A DNA stretch of 22,028 bases, from NCBI GenBank assembly GCA_934754755.1, contig CAKVJS010000001.1, positions 1 through 22,028 of the forward strand. The letters are read 5' to 3'. Below are positions 8,244 to 16,176 of the stretch, piece by piece. The notes beneath the pieces were generated by a model. It had not been told where the DNA came from. It saw only the letters and a program-made list of their open reading frames with translations, and searched no databases. This stretch comes from an uncultured Erysipelotrichales bacterium. Lineage in GTDB: Bacteria; Bacillota_I; Bacilli_A; Erysipelotrichales; Coprobacillaceae. Positions within the stretch are counted from its first letter, which is position 1. The number at the start of each line of letters is the position of its first letter. The position numbers were made by a program, and so were the translations under genes.

Positions 8244-9344
8244 ATGAAATCAAAAAGAAGAAGATTGCTTTGTCCTCCTCATAATAGGGTGTATGGTCCT
8301 ACCGGGCCTACCGGTCCAACAGGTCCCACTGGTCAAATGGGACCAACGGGTCCCACCGGACAACAGGGTGTAACCGGGACAGGAATGCCAGGAGATCTTG
8401 GGCCAACGGGTCCCACTGGGCAAATGGGCCCAACAGGACCAAAGGGAGACCGTGGCGATAGAGGTAACGATGGTATGGGATATACTGGGCCAACGGGTCC
8501 AACGGGACGAGATGGAGAGCGTGGAGAAATGGGTCCAACCGGACCAACGGGACCTATGGGATATACTGGCCCACAGGGAGAAATGGGAATGACGGGTCCT
8601 ACAGGAGCAATGGGTCCAACTGGTAACGATGGTATGGGATATACCGGACCAACGGGTCCTAGGGGACGAGATGGAGAGCGTGGAGAAATGGGACCAACCG
8701 GACCAACGGGACCTATGGGATTTACTGGACCACAAGGAGAGCTTGGTGGCCAAGGAGAACGTGGGGAAACCGGTCCAACTGGTCCTACGGGGCCCATGGG
8801 ATATACGGGGCCGCAAGGAGAGACTGGAGTAGATGGGGAACGTGGTGAAACAGGTCCCACAGGTCCGACCGGTCCGGTAGGATTTACGGGTCCACAAGGA
8901 GAAATGGGACCAACCGGCCCAACGGGACCGGTAGGTCCAACGGGATCTGGATACATCAATGGGCCACGAATATATCTTAATTTTCTTGCGAATCCAGATG
9001 CAAATCCGGTTTCTGTAATAACGAGTGGTACACTTATTCCCTTTCCGGCAGGCTGGCATTATGGAATTGATGCAAATACAGAGGGAACTATATTTACAAT
9101 TACGCAATCAGATTTGTATCTTATATATTATGTTATTGTTTTAGATACTCCACCACCGACGCCGCTATATGTTAGTATTAATGGTTTACCTTCTTATTTT
9201 CCTACCACTTCTTCTGTTATAACGAATTCAACAATACAAAGAGTGAATGCGAATACAGCTATTTCTATTGAAGTTTCAGGATACACTGGGCAATTGACCT
9301 TAGAAAGTGGTACCGAGATCATTATTATTGGGTTAAATGATTAA
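8244..9344 (+). CDS. Collagen-like BclA-type surface protein 1
   Basis: A 366-residue protein in three parts. Residues 1-17 are a short basic leader with one cysteine ([17 protein letters not shown]) and no signal peptide or anchor. Residues 18 to about 233 are a collagen-like Gly-X-Y stalk rich in GPT, with modules such as [14 protein letters not shown] and charged GERGE blocks, broken by five-residue units such as GMGYT. The last 133 residues are a beta-rich head ending in [15 protein letters not shown], closely related to the heads encoded at 19379-20389 and at the right edge. This is the layout of BclA-like spore-surface filaments: trimeric stalk, globular C-terminal head, threonines open to glycosylation. 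The ATG at 8244 is chosen over a GTG at 8235 because AGGTGA lies five bases upstream and the leader then matches the 20389 gene. It has its own terminator. Confidence 0.85.
   Translation: MKSKRRRLLCPPHNRVYGPTGPTGPTGPTGQMGPTGPTGQQGVTGTGMPGDLGPTGPTGQMGPTGPKGDRGDRGNDGMGYTGPTGPTGRDGERGEMGPTGPTGPMGYTGPQGEMGMTGPTGAMGPTGNDGMGYTGPTGPRGRDGERGEMGPTGPTGPMGFTGPQGELGGQGERGETGPTGPTGPMGYTGPQGETGVDGERGETGPTGPTGPVGFTGPQGEMGPTGPTGPVGPTGSGYINGPRIYLNFLANPDANPVSVITSGTLIPFPAGWHYGIDANTEGTIFTITQSDLYLIYYVIVLDTPPPTPLYVSINGLPSYFPTTSSVITNSTIQRVNANTAISIEVSGYTGQLTLESGTEIIIIGLND
8295..8942 (+). repeat. Collagen-type GGN-CCN-ACN repeat array in gene 1
   Basis: About 215 codons of Gly-X-Y triplets, dominated by Gly-Pro-Thr, giving a 9-bp sequence period with degenerate third positions. 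The array creates long stop-free frames on the other strand that are not genes. Confidence 0.85.
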
Positions 9345-9412
9345 TATCGAAAATGAGTTACCAATTTAAGAGGATTATATTACTTTGTTTTTCCTATAAA
9401 TAATAGAAATGT

Positions 9413-9445
9413 AAAATCCATTAACATGATGGATTTTCTTTTTTT
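9413..9445 (+). terminator. Terminator after collagen-like gene 1
   Basis: AAAATCCAT (9413-9421) pairs perfectly with ATGGATTTT (9429-9437) around a 7-nt loop, followed by C and seven T (9439-9445). A strong intrinsic terminator 68 bases after the stop codon. Confidence 0.85.
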
Positions 9446-9541
9446 ACATAGACTGAAGACTAATATTTTATGCAAAACCAGATATTTTTGTTGTTATTTA
9501 TCATAAAAAATAGTACAGTTAATACCAAAGGAATGAAACAA

Positions 9542-11848
9542 ATGAAACTTATAGGATTAACGAAAGCAGAAGTAAAACAAAGAATTTTAGCTAAGCAAGT
9601 AAATAAAATTAATGACACGCAAACGCGAACGACTGGCCAAATTATAAAAAGTAATACGGTAACCCTTTTTAATTTTTTTAATGTTATCATTGCGATTGCC
9701 TTGCTTGCTGTGCACGCATATACGAATACCTTTTTTATCTTAATTATTGTTATTAATATTTCGATTGGTATTATGCAAGAGTGTCAAGCACGAAATATGA
9801 TTGCTAAGCTTTCGATTGTAAAAAACAGTAAAGTCAAAGTCATCCGTGATGGACTGGAAAGCAAAATAGGAATCGAAGAAATCGTATTGGATGATGTGAT
9901 TGTTTTAACTATGGGGGATCAAATTCCATCAGATGCTATCGTTATAGATGGGGTAATTGAAGTGAATGAATCCTTGTTAACCGGTGAATCAACAACCATC
10001 CCTAAAAAATGTAATGATCATATATTATCGGGAAGTTATGTCGCAAGTGGAAAATGCTATGCAAGAGTAGAACATGTAGGACAGGAAAATTTTTCAAGTC
10101 GATTAGTACGACAAGCTAAGGAACATAAGGAGTCCGTTTCAGAGTTAGTTAGTAGTATGACAAAGGTGACTCGCCTAACCAGTTTTGTGATTGTACCTGC
10201 TGGTATCCTAATGCTGATAGAATCCCTAGTTCTTCGTCATGTCGATATGCAAAATAGTGTTATTTTTGTTTCGGCCGCTCTGTTGGGGATGCTTCCTAAA
10301 GGACTTTTACTATTAATTACGATATCACTAGCGACAGGAGTTATTAAATTAGCGAAAAAGCAGGTGTTAATTCATGATCTTTATAGTGTGGAAACACTAG
10401 CCCATGTGGATACCTTATGCCTGGATAAGACAGGAACAATCACCGAGGGTAAGATGCAAGTTACTAATGTGGAAATCTTGGAAGAGGATATTTTACCGTA
10501 CTCTTTTTACACATTAATGAGTGCTTTTGGAAGTCAGATGGAAGATAACAATGCTACCTTTAATGCTTTGCAAGAATATTTCCAAGGAAAAGAGCAATTT
10601 TCTATCGCGCATCGAACACCTTTTTCCTCGGAACGGAAATGGAGTGCTATTGGATTTGATTCGATTGGTACGATTATTGTTGGTGCACCAGAACGATTAC
10701 TATCGTTAAGTACGGTAAAACTACCGATGTTAGAAACCTTACAAAAGGAAGGAAAACGTGTACTATGTGTCGCCTATACACCGCAAATAGATGCGCATTC
10801 CTCTTTGCCTGATGCATTGACTATTATTGGAATCATAACTTTATGCGATCCTTTGCGTAAAAATGTAAGAAATATGATGCAATTTTTTAAACAACAGGAA
10901 GTGGATTTAAAGGTTATTTCTGGAGATCATCCATTAACTGTTTTAAGCATTGCTAAACAGGCGGGTATTACCGATGCCGATCACTATGTTGATCTATCTA
11001 CGGTTGACGATGCTAAAATCGAGGAATTAGTGGCCACGACATGTGTCTTTGCGCGGGTTATGCCCCACCAAAAGAGTTTGATTGTTAAAGCTTTGCAGCG
11101 ACAAGGTAAAACCGTAGCCATGACGGGTGATGGGGTTAATGATATCATTGCTTTAAAGCATGCAGATTGTAGTATTACCCTACCGGAAGCGTGTGATGTT
11201 GCCAAACAAGTAGCGCAAATTGTCTTATTACAGGATGATTTTACTATTCTACAAGATGTATTAATGGAAGGAAGGCGAGTGGTCAATAATGTAACGAGTG
11301 TATCGAGAATCTTCTTTATTAAAACATTTTATTCGATTGCATTATCCTTACTTTGTATTGTTACGAATATGCCTTTTCCCTTTTATCCCATTCAAATTAC
11401 CTTAATTGATTTAGCGATTGAGGGCTATACTTCCTTTTTCTTATCTTTCCGTAGTAATCCGCATCCCATTACTGGGCGTTTTCTACCAACTGTATGTCGC
11501 AATGCCTTACCATATGCGATAACGATTGTGATCGGTATTGTAACGATCCCTTACATAGCTAGTTTAGGAATAACGAATGCACAAATCTCTATTTTATTGT
11601 ATTTATTTGTCGCTGGTGTGAGTATGTTAGCGGTGATTGAGGTATGTCGTCCCTTCGATTGGATCACTACTTTTTTAAGTAGTTCGACGGTGGTAGGTTT
11701 TATTGTTGCTGTTTTCTTATTTCAGAATATTTTATACCTGAAGGGAATTTCCATAGCAATCCTAGCTATTGCGATTATACTTGTTATGCTTGGTGCTATT
11801 GTGGTACTGCTTAGTAAGTATGCCATATCTGCCTTTAACAAGAGATAA
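9542..11848 (+). CDS. P-type cation-transporting ATPase
   Basis: A 768-residue E1-E2 ATPase that would export or import a cation across the cell membrane. Visible landmarks: two N-terminal hydrophobic segments, actuator motif TGES (147-150), the TM3-TM4 pair around 215-270, phosphorylation motif DKTGT with Asp295, hinge motif TGDGVND (528-534), then about six C-terminal membrane segments. The segment PIQITLIDLAIEG after the hinge places it with the cation-translocating ATPases common in lactic-acid-type Bacillota, some of which export Mn or Ca; the ion here is not known. There is no heavy-metal-binding domain or CPC motif. TM4 reads MLPKGLLLL (Lys253) where related pumps usually have PEGL. 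Start: AAAGGA at 9527-9532 is nine bases before ATG 9542; the upstream ATGs at 9470 and 9533 lack a properly spaced site. No hairpin terminator was seen after it. Confidence 0.9.
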   Translation: MKLIGLTKAEVKQRILAKQVNKINDTQTRTTGQIIKSNTVTLFNFFNVIIAIALLAVHAYTNTFFILIIVINISIGIMQECQARNMIAKLSIVKNSKVKVIRDGLESKIGIEEIVLDDVIVLTMGDQIPSDAIVIDGVIEVNESLLTGESTTIPKKCNDHILSGSYVASGKCYARVEHVGQENFSSRLVRQAKEHKESVSELVSSMTKVTRLTSFVIVPAGILMLIESLVLRHVDMQNSVIFVSAALLGMLPKGLLLLITISLATGVIKLAKKQVLIHDLYSVETLAHVDTLCLDKTGTITEGKMQVTNVEILEEDILPYSFYTLMSAFGSQMEDNNATFNALQEYFQGKEQFSIAHRTPFSSERKWSAIGFDSIGTIIVGAPERLLSLSTVKLPMLETLQKEGKRVLCVAYTPQIDAHSSLPDALTIIGIITLCDPLRKNVRNMMQFFKQQEVDLKVISGDHPLTVLSIAKQAGITDADHYVDLSTVDDAKIEELVATTCVFARVMPHQKSLIVKALQRQGKTVAMTGDGVNDIIALKHADCSITLPEACDVAKQVAQIVLLQDDFTILQDVLMEGRRVVNNVTSVSRIFFIKTFYSIALSLLCIVTNMPFPFYPIQITLIDLAIEGYTSFFLSFRSNPHPITGRFLPTVCRNALPYAITIVIGIVTIPYIASLGITNAQISILLYLFVAGVSMLAVIEVCRPFDWITTFLSSSTVVGFIVAVFLFQNILYLKGISIAILAIAIILVMLGAIVVLLSKYAISAFNKR

Positions 11849-11889
11849 AAAATTAACCAATTTCGTTATTTATATTTAGTAAGTGAGTA

Positions 11890-11898
11890 TGTTATACT
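11890..11898 (+). promoter_or_regulatory. Extended -10 promoter of the lafB operon
   Basis: TG-T-TATACT at 11890-11898 is an extended -10 element, 19 bases before ATG 11918. The -35 region at the right distance (TTATAT) is weak, as is common with extended -10 promoters. AAGGTGA at 11905-11911 is the ribosome binding site. Confidence 0.45.
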
Positions 11899-11917
11899 AT
11901 GAATAAGGTGAAAATAC

Positions 11918-12931
11918 ATGAAAATCAAGTTATATTTCGGAAAAGAAAAAACAATACGCAAGTCAGGAATCGGTCGGGCACTTGTGCATCAAAAACAGGC
12001 GCTAAAAAGTAATCAGATTGCTTATACCACAGAAAAGGATGATGAAGATTATGATATATTACATATCAATACCATCTGGTGGGATAGCGTAGATATGATT
12101 AAAAGAGCGAGAAAACATAATAAAAAAGTAATTTATCATGCACATAGTACCCAAGAAGATTTTAAAAATTCGTTTATGTTCTCCAATTTACTAGCAGGCA
12201 TATATAAACGTTGGCTTTGTTACCTATACGCAAAGGCAGACTACATTCTTACCCCTACACCGTATTCAAAACGTTTATTAGAATCGTATGATCTAGGAGT
12301 GCCTATTTCCAATATTTCGAATGGTGTAGATTTACAATTGTTTAATCCAACCCAAAAACAAATCGATACATTTTGTGATCAATTTTCAATTCATCCACAA
12401 CAGACGTTGATTATATCCGTAGGTTGGTTATTTGAACGTAAAGGATTTGATACCTTTGTTGAAGTCGCAAAAAAATTGCCTGACTATACTTTTATGTGGT
12501 TTGGGGATGTATCCTTGTCGAATCCAACTGCTAAGATTCGATCCATATTAAAGCAATTACCGGATAATGTAGTATTACCTGGTTATATTGATGCTTCTTT
12601 GTTACGGGGTGCTTATGGTCGATGCCAGGCTTTCTTTTTTCCTTCTCGGGAAGAAACAGAAGGTATCGTTGTATTGGAAGCATTAGCTTGTAAAACGCAA
12701 GTTATTTTAAGAGATATACCGGTTTTTAGTGACTGGCTAGAGGATACAATCGATTGTTATAAAGGTAAAGATGTTGATTCGTTTGTAACAATTATAGAGG
12801 GTGTTGTAAACCATACGTATCCAAGTACAATTAAAAAAGGCTATGAGGTCGCTAAAAAGAGAGAGATTGTTAAAATTGGCGAAGAATTAGGAGAAATTTA
12901 TCAAAAAGTATTAACTATAGATGATGAATAG
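11918..12931 (+). CDS. lafB: Glycolipid glycosyltransferase, CpoA/LafB type
   Basis: A 337-residue GT4-family, GT-B-fold glycosyltransferase. From memory of the pneumococcal CpoA (LafB) protein, the match is unusually close: RKSGIGRA then HQ near residue 25, YDILHINT, the HAHSTQEDFKNSF segment near 73, TPTPYSKRLLESY, and the donor-binding FFFPSREETEGIVVLEAL block near 240-257 (the E-x7-E motif). CpoA/LafB adds a galactose to monoglucosyl-diacylglycerol, making the diglycosyl lipid that anchors lipoteichoic acid or stabilises the membrane; the sugar used here is inferred, not shown. It acts at the inner face of the cell membrane. The next gene is the matching LafA-type enzyme, 14 bases downstream, so the two form a glycolipid pathway operon. 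Confidence 0.85.
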   Translation: MKIKLYFGKEKTIRKSGIGRALVHQKQALKSNQIAYTTEKDDEDYDILHINTIWWDSVDMIKRARKHNKKVIYHAHSTQEDFKNSFMFSNLLAGIYKRWLCYLYAKADYILTPTPYSKRLLESYDLGVPISNISNGVDLQLFNPTQKQIDTFCDQFSIHPQQTLIISVGWLFERKGFDTFVEVAKKLPDYTFMWFGDVSLSNPTAKIRSILKQLPDNVVLPGYIDASLLRGAYGRCQAFFFPSREETEGIVVLEALACKTQVILRDIPVFSDWLEDTIDCYKGKDVDSFVTIIEGVVNHTYPSTIKKGYEVAKKREIVKIGEELGEIYQKVLTIDDE

Positions 12932-12945
12932 TGGGAGGTAATAGA

Positions 12946-14928
12946 ATGAAAATTGCATTATTTTCCGATACATATGTTCCAGATATTAACGGTGTAGCAA
13001 CATCAACTCGAATACTACGCAACCAGTTAATTAAAAATGGCCATGAAGTTATCGTTGTAACGAGTGAATTACCTAGTGATAGTGACTATACAGATGATCC
13101 AGAAGAAATGATTTTGCGTGTTCCTGGATTAGAGTTGCAAGGGTTATATGGATATCGAGCATGCAATATTTATTCTTTTAAGGGTATGCGCGAATTGAAA
13201 AATCAAAAGATTGATATTATTCATACGCAAACCGAATTTGGGATTGGCATTTTCAGTCGATTAGCTGCCGAAGCCTTGAATGTTCCCATTGTTTATACGT
13301 ACCATACGATGTGGGCTGATTATTCACATTATGTTACACCAGTACGATCAACAAAGGTCGATAGTATCGTTAAAAAAGTAATTTCCCGCATTAGTAAATT
13401 ATATGGCAATAGCTGTACGGAACTCATTGTTCCATCGATTAAAACGAGAGAAGCTTTAGAACAGTATGGACTGCATAAACGCATGCATGTTATTCCGACT
13501 GGATTGGAATTAGAAAAATTTGATCCTGCGAATAAAGATGAACAATATATTGCGAAAATTAGAAAGATGTATCATTTAGAAAATAAGTTTGTCATCACTT
13601 TTTTAGGCCGAATTGCGGAAGAGAAAAGTATCGATATCATCATTCGGTCGGTGCAACAATTGCAACGCTATAATAGTAATATTATTTGTTTAATTGTGGG
13701 CGGTGGACCGTTACTGGAAACATTACAAAAAGAAGTACAACAACAAAATATGGATGCCTTCCTTATTTTTACAGGTCCTAAAATGCCGGATTTGGTACCT
13801 AGTTTTTATCATGTATCGGATATTTTTGTTTCTGCATCCCTCTCTGAAACACAAGGGTTAACCTTTATTGAAGCCATGGCCAGTGGTATACCGGTTATCG
13901 CTAGAAGAGATAAAAATTTAGAAGAAGTCGTTAAGGATGGCTATAATGGCTTTTTCTTTGATGAAGAAGAAGAGCTACTTCCCTTATTACAACGAGTGAT
14001 GGAGATGGATTTAACTACTTATGGAAGACATGCGTATGAGGATGCGATGCAGTTTAGTAGTGAGGTGTTTGGTGAGCGAGTGGAAGAAGTATATCGCTTA
14101 GCTATTAAAGAGAAATATTATACGTATCATGTTAAGAAAATGTATCCCATTGGACAGGAACGCAATGAAGTCATTTTTCTTTTTGATGAAAGTGAAATTA
14201 GTATGGAGATTAGTGATGCTAATGTAGCTAAATATAATATACAGGTAGGATCGATCATTGATCGAAGTGTATTTGATACATTAAAAGATAGTGAACAAAT
14301 TGTACAAGCCTATCATAAAGCATTAAAATACTTGGCGGTTAAAGATTATACAAGAGAACAGATGCGAAAAAAGTTAATGAACACGGCTATGTGCGATGAT
14401 GATCAATTAGAAGCAACTATGCATCTGTTAGAACAAAAAAATCTAATTAACGATGCTTCCTATTCATTACAGTATCTTAAAAAATCCATTCGTGCAGGCA
14501 TGGGATTAAATAAGGCAATTTATAATTTGCGAAGCTATGGAATCGATTGTGAAGTAATTGATCATAGTCTAACAAAACTAGAAAAAGATGAAGAGTATCA
14601 GGCAGCCATTGATTTGATTCAGTCTCTATATGTAAAGCATAGTAATAACAGTTACAAAACGGCATTATTAAAAATTAGAAACCGATTATATGCCCGTGGT
14701 TTTACAAAGGAAACAATTGAACATGCGATGTCTAATTTCAACTTTGACTTTTCAAAGGAGAAAGAAGAAAAAGCCTTACAATTAGAGTATGAAAAACAAT
14801 ACGAAAAATGGAGTCGAAAATTATCAGGCCAACAACTCGATAACAAATTAATTGATGTATTGCTAAAAAAAGGATATAATTATGAAAGTATTAAGCAGGT
14901 AATACAACAGAAGGGTGGCCCTGTATGA
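12946..14928 (+). CDS. LafA-type diacylglycerol glucosyltransferase fused to RecX
   Basis: A 660-residue two-part protein. Residues 1 to about 385 are a GT4 glycosyltransferase: it starts MKIALFSDTYVPDINGVATS, has IIHTQTEFGIG and YHTMWADYSHYV, and ends with SETQGLTFIEAMASGIPV, as in alpha-monoglucosyl-diacylglycerol synthases (LafA/ALmgs). Residues about 392-655 look like a complete RecX: a beta-rich entry region (VIFLFDESEISMEI), then three-helix repeats including ALKYLAVKDYTREQMRKKL (from about 455), LINDASY near 499 and LYARGFTKETIEHAM near 580. RecX normally binds RecA and curbs or regulates its filaments. The join lies in one frame with no stop or frameshift. GGGAGGT at 12933-12939 sets ATG 12946, preferred to GTG 12931. 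The stop overlaps yhaM by four bases. Whether the protein does both jobs is unknown. Confidence 0.85.
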   Translation: MKIALFSDTYVPDINGVATSTRILRNQLIKNGHEVIVVTSELPSDSDYTDDPEEMILRVPGLELQGLYGYRACNIYSFKGMRELKNQKIDIIHTQTEFGIGIFSRLAAEALNVPIVYTYHTMWADYSHYVTPVRSTKVDSIVKKVISRISKLYGNSCTELIVPSIKTREALEQYGLHKRMHVIPTGLELEKFDPANKDEQYIAKIRKMYHLENKFVITFLGRIAEEKSIDIIIRSVQQLQRYNSNIICLIVGGGPLLETLQKEVQQQNMDAFLIFTGPKMPDLVPSFYHVSDIFVSASLSETQGLTFIEAMASGIPVIARRDKNLEEVVKDGYNGFFFDEEEELLPLLQRVMEMDLTTYGRHAYEDAMQFSSEVFGERVEEVYRLAIKEKYYTYHVKKMYPIGQERNEVIFLFDESEISMEISDANVAKYNIQVGSIIDRSVFDTLKDSEQIVQAYHKALKYLAVKDYTREQMRKKLMNTAMCDDDQLEATMHLLEQKNLINDASYSLQYLKKSIRAGMGLNKAIYNLRSYGIDCEVIDHSLTKLEKDEEYQAAIDLIQSLYVKHSNNSYKTALLKIRNRLYARGFTKETIEHAMSNFNFDFSKEKEEKALQLEYEKQYEKWSRKLSGQQLDNKLIDVLLKKGYNYESIKQVIQQKGGPV

Positions 14929-15872
14929 TAAAAATTAGTGCATTAAAACCTGGTGATGGGGATATTGAAATAGAAGCCATTATTAACTTTGTTGTTATGG
15001 GAAAAACAAATGGAAATAATCGGTCGGTATATTTAAACATGACTTTGCAGGATGCAACGGGTACAATAGATGCTCGTTTATGGTCTGCCTCTGAGGAACA
15101 AATCAAGACCTTTACAACAGGAACAATCATCCAGGTACAAGGTGATATTATTAAGTATAACGAAGGTCGTCAAATGAAGATTCATAAGGCGGTAATGCTC
15201 TCTAAGGATCCAGAAGAACAGGTAAAATACTTAAAAAAAGCACCGATGGATGCGGATGCTATTATGCAAGGAATTAGTACGTATATAGATAGTATGCAAA
15301 ATCAATCTATTCAAATGATTACAAAAACGATCTTTACTAAACATTATGATCGTTTAAAAATATATCCAGCGGCAAGTAAAAACCATCATGAATATGTTTC
15401 TGGCTTAGGCTATCATATGTTCAGTATGCTACAGCTCGCAAAAGAAATAACAGTCCTGTATCCTATGGTAAATCGGGATCTATTATACGCAGGAGTTATT
15501 TTACATGATTTAGGTAAAGTAATTGAACTGAGTGGCCCAGTGGTACCAGAATATACGATGGAGGGAAAACTATTAGGACATATCTCTATATGTCAGGCTA
15601 TGATTAAGGAAGTAGCTAACACTTTACAAATTGAAAGTGAGGAAGTTACTCTCTTACAGCATATGGTCTTATCTCACCATGGAAAATACGAATTTGGATC
15701 CCCTGTCTTACCAATGTTACTAGAAGCAGAAATATTATATTTAATAGATAATTTAGATGCCCGTATTGTTATGATTAACAAGGCACTAGAAACAGTAGAA
15801 GGCGGAGAGTTCACAAAACGTGTTTTCTCATTAGAAAATCGAAGTTTCTATCATACAACATTAGACAAATAA
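14925..15872 (+). CDS. yhaM: 3'-5' exoribonuclease YhaM family
   Basis: A 315-residue protein with the YhaM/CBF1 layout: an N-terminal OB fold (about 12-95, including LQDATGTIDARLW and GTIIQVQGD) and an HD domain (about 160-280). Metal-binding HD motif LHDLGK has His194-Asp195, preceded by KNHHEYVSGLGYHM and followed by LSHHGKYEFGSPV, LEAEILYLIDNLDAR. YhaM trims RNA (and single-stranded DNA) from the 3' end with metal help and helps finish mRNA decay. The length equals that of the Bacillus enzyme. The ATG overlaps the lafA::recX stop (ATGA at 14925-14928), so it is the last gene of the operon, which ends at the terminator 15919-15955. Confidence 0.93.
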   Translation: MIKISALKPGDGDIEIEAIINFVVMGKTNGNNRSVYLNMTLQDATGTIDARLWSASEEQIKTFTTGTIIQVQGDIIKYNEGRQMKIHKAVMLSKDPEEQVKYLKKAPMDADAIMQGISTYIDSMQNQSIQMITKTIFTKHYDRLKIYPAASKNHHEYVSGLGYHMFSMLQLAKEITVLYPMVNRDLLYAGVILHDLGKVIELSGPVVPEYTMEGKLLGHISICQAMIKEVANTLQIESEEVTLLQHMVLSHHGKYEFGSPVLPMLLEAEILYLIDNLDARIVMINKALETVEGGEFTKRVFSLENRSFYHTTLDK

Positions 15873-15918
15873 AATAGCATCCATTATAACCAAAGCCGAT
15901 AGATGAAATAAATAAACT

Positions 15919-15955
15919 AAGATGATTAACCGTTGTGGTAAGACATCTTTTTTTT
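15919..15955 (+). terminator. Terminator of the lafB-lafA::recX-yhaM operon
   Basis: AAGATG (15919-15924) pairs with CATCTT (15944-15949). The inner arm continues pairing, with two A-A mismatches, to a GTTGT loop, and a run of T follows (15950-15955). Confidence 0.8.
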
Positions 15956-16130
15956 ATCTCTGAATTAAAATAGAAGGGTATATATTTAAAATTTATTTTC
16001 GTTCTATCTTAATCTTAATTTCATTGATGAACCCCCATATTAAAAACTGCTTACATAATGCAGAGCTTTATAGGTTGTTTATATATGTACTACTAAATAT
16101 CAATAATATATAAAAATTTACTTCTAAACC
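15956..16130. other. Intergenic region before the large collagen gene
   Basis: Together with the terminator and promoter on either side, the gap between yhaM and the collagen gene is 304 bp. This middle part is AT-rich and shows no open frame, RNA gene or convincing hairpin. Confidence 0.5.
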
Positions 16131-16170
16131 AATATTTTATAATATAGTGACATATATTATAATGAGGTGA
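16131..16170 (+). promoter_or_regulatory. Sigma-E/K-like promoter and RBS of the large collagen gene
   Basis: AATATT (16131-16136), 14-bp spacer, CATATATT (16151-16158). This is close to the mother-cell sigma-E consensus, and CATATATTA also fits the sigma-K -10 (CATAnnnTA). GAGGTGA (16164-16170) follows four bases later, then ATG at 16177. The transcript would begin close to the ribosome binding site. Confidence 0.45.
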
Positions 16171-16176
16171 AATTTT

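Noticed and set aside
8250..9107. Long open frames antisense to collagen gene 1
   Set aside because: They are mirror frames of the Gly-Pro-Thr repeat, with low-complexity Pro- or Ser/Arg-rich products and no ribosome binding site.
9446..9541. Possible metal riboswitch before the P-type ATPase
   Set aside because: The gap is under 100 bases and shows no hairpins of the manganese (yybP-ykoY) or magnesium sensor type.
11918..14928. Idea that the two glycosyltransferases decorate the collagen threonines
   Set aside because: Both match glycolipid (diacylglycerol) enzymes closely and lie in their own operon with yhaM; nothing links them to protein glycosylation.
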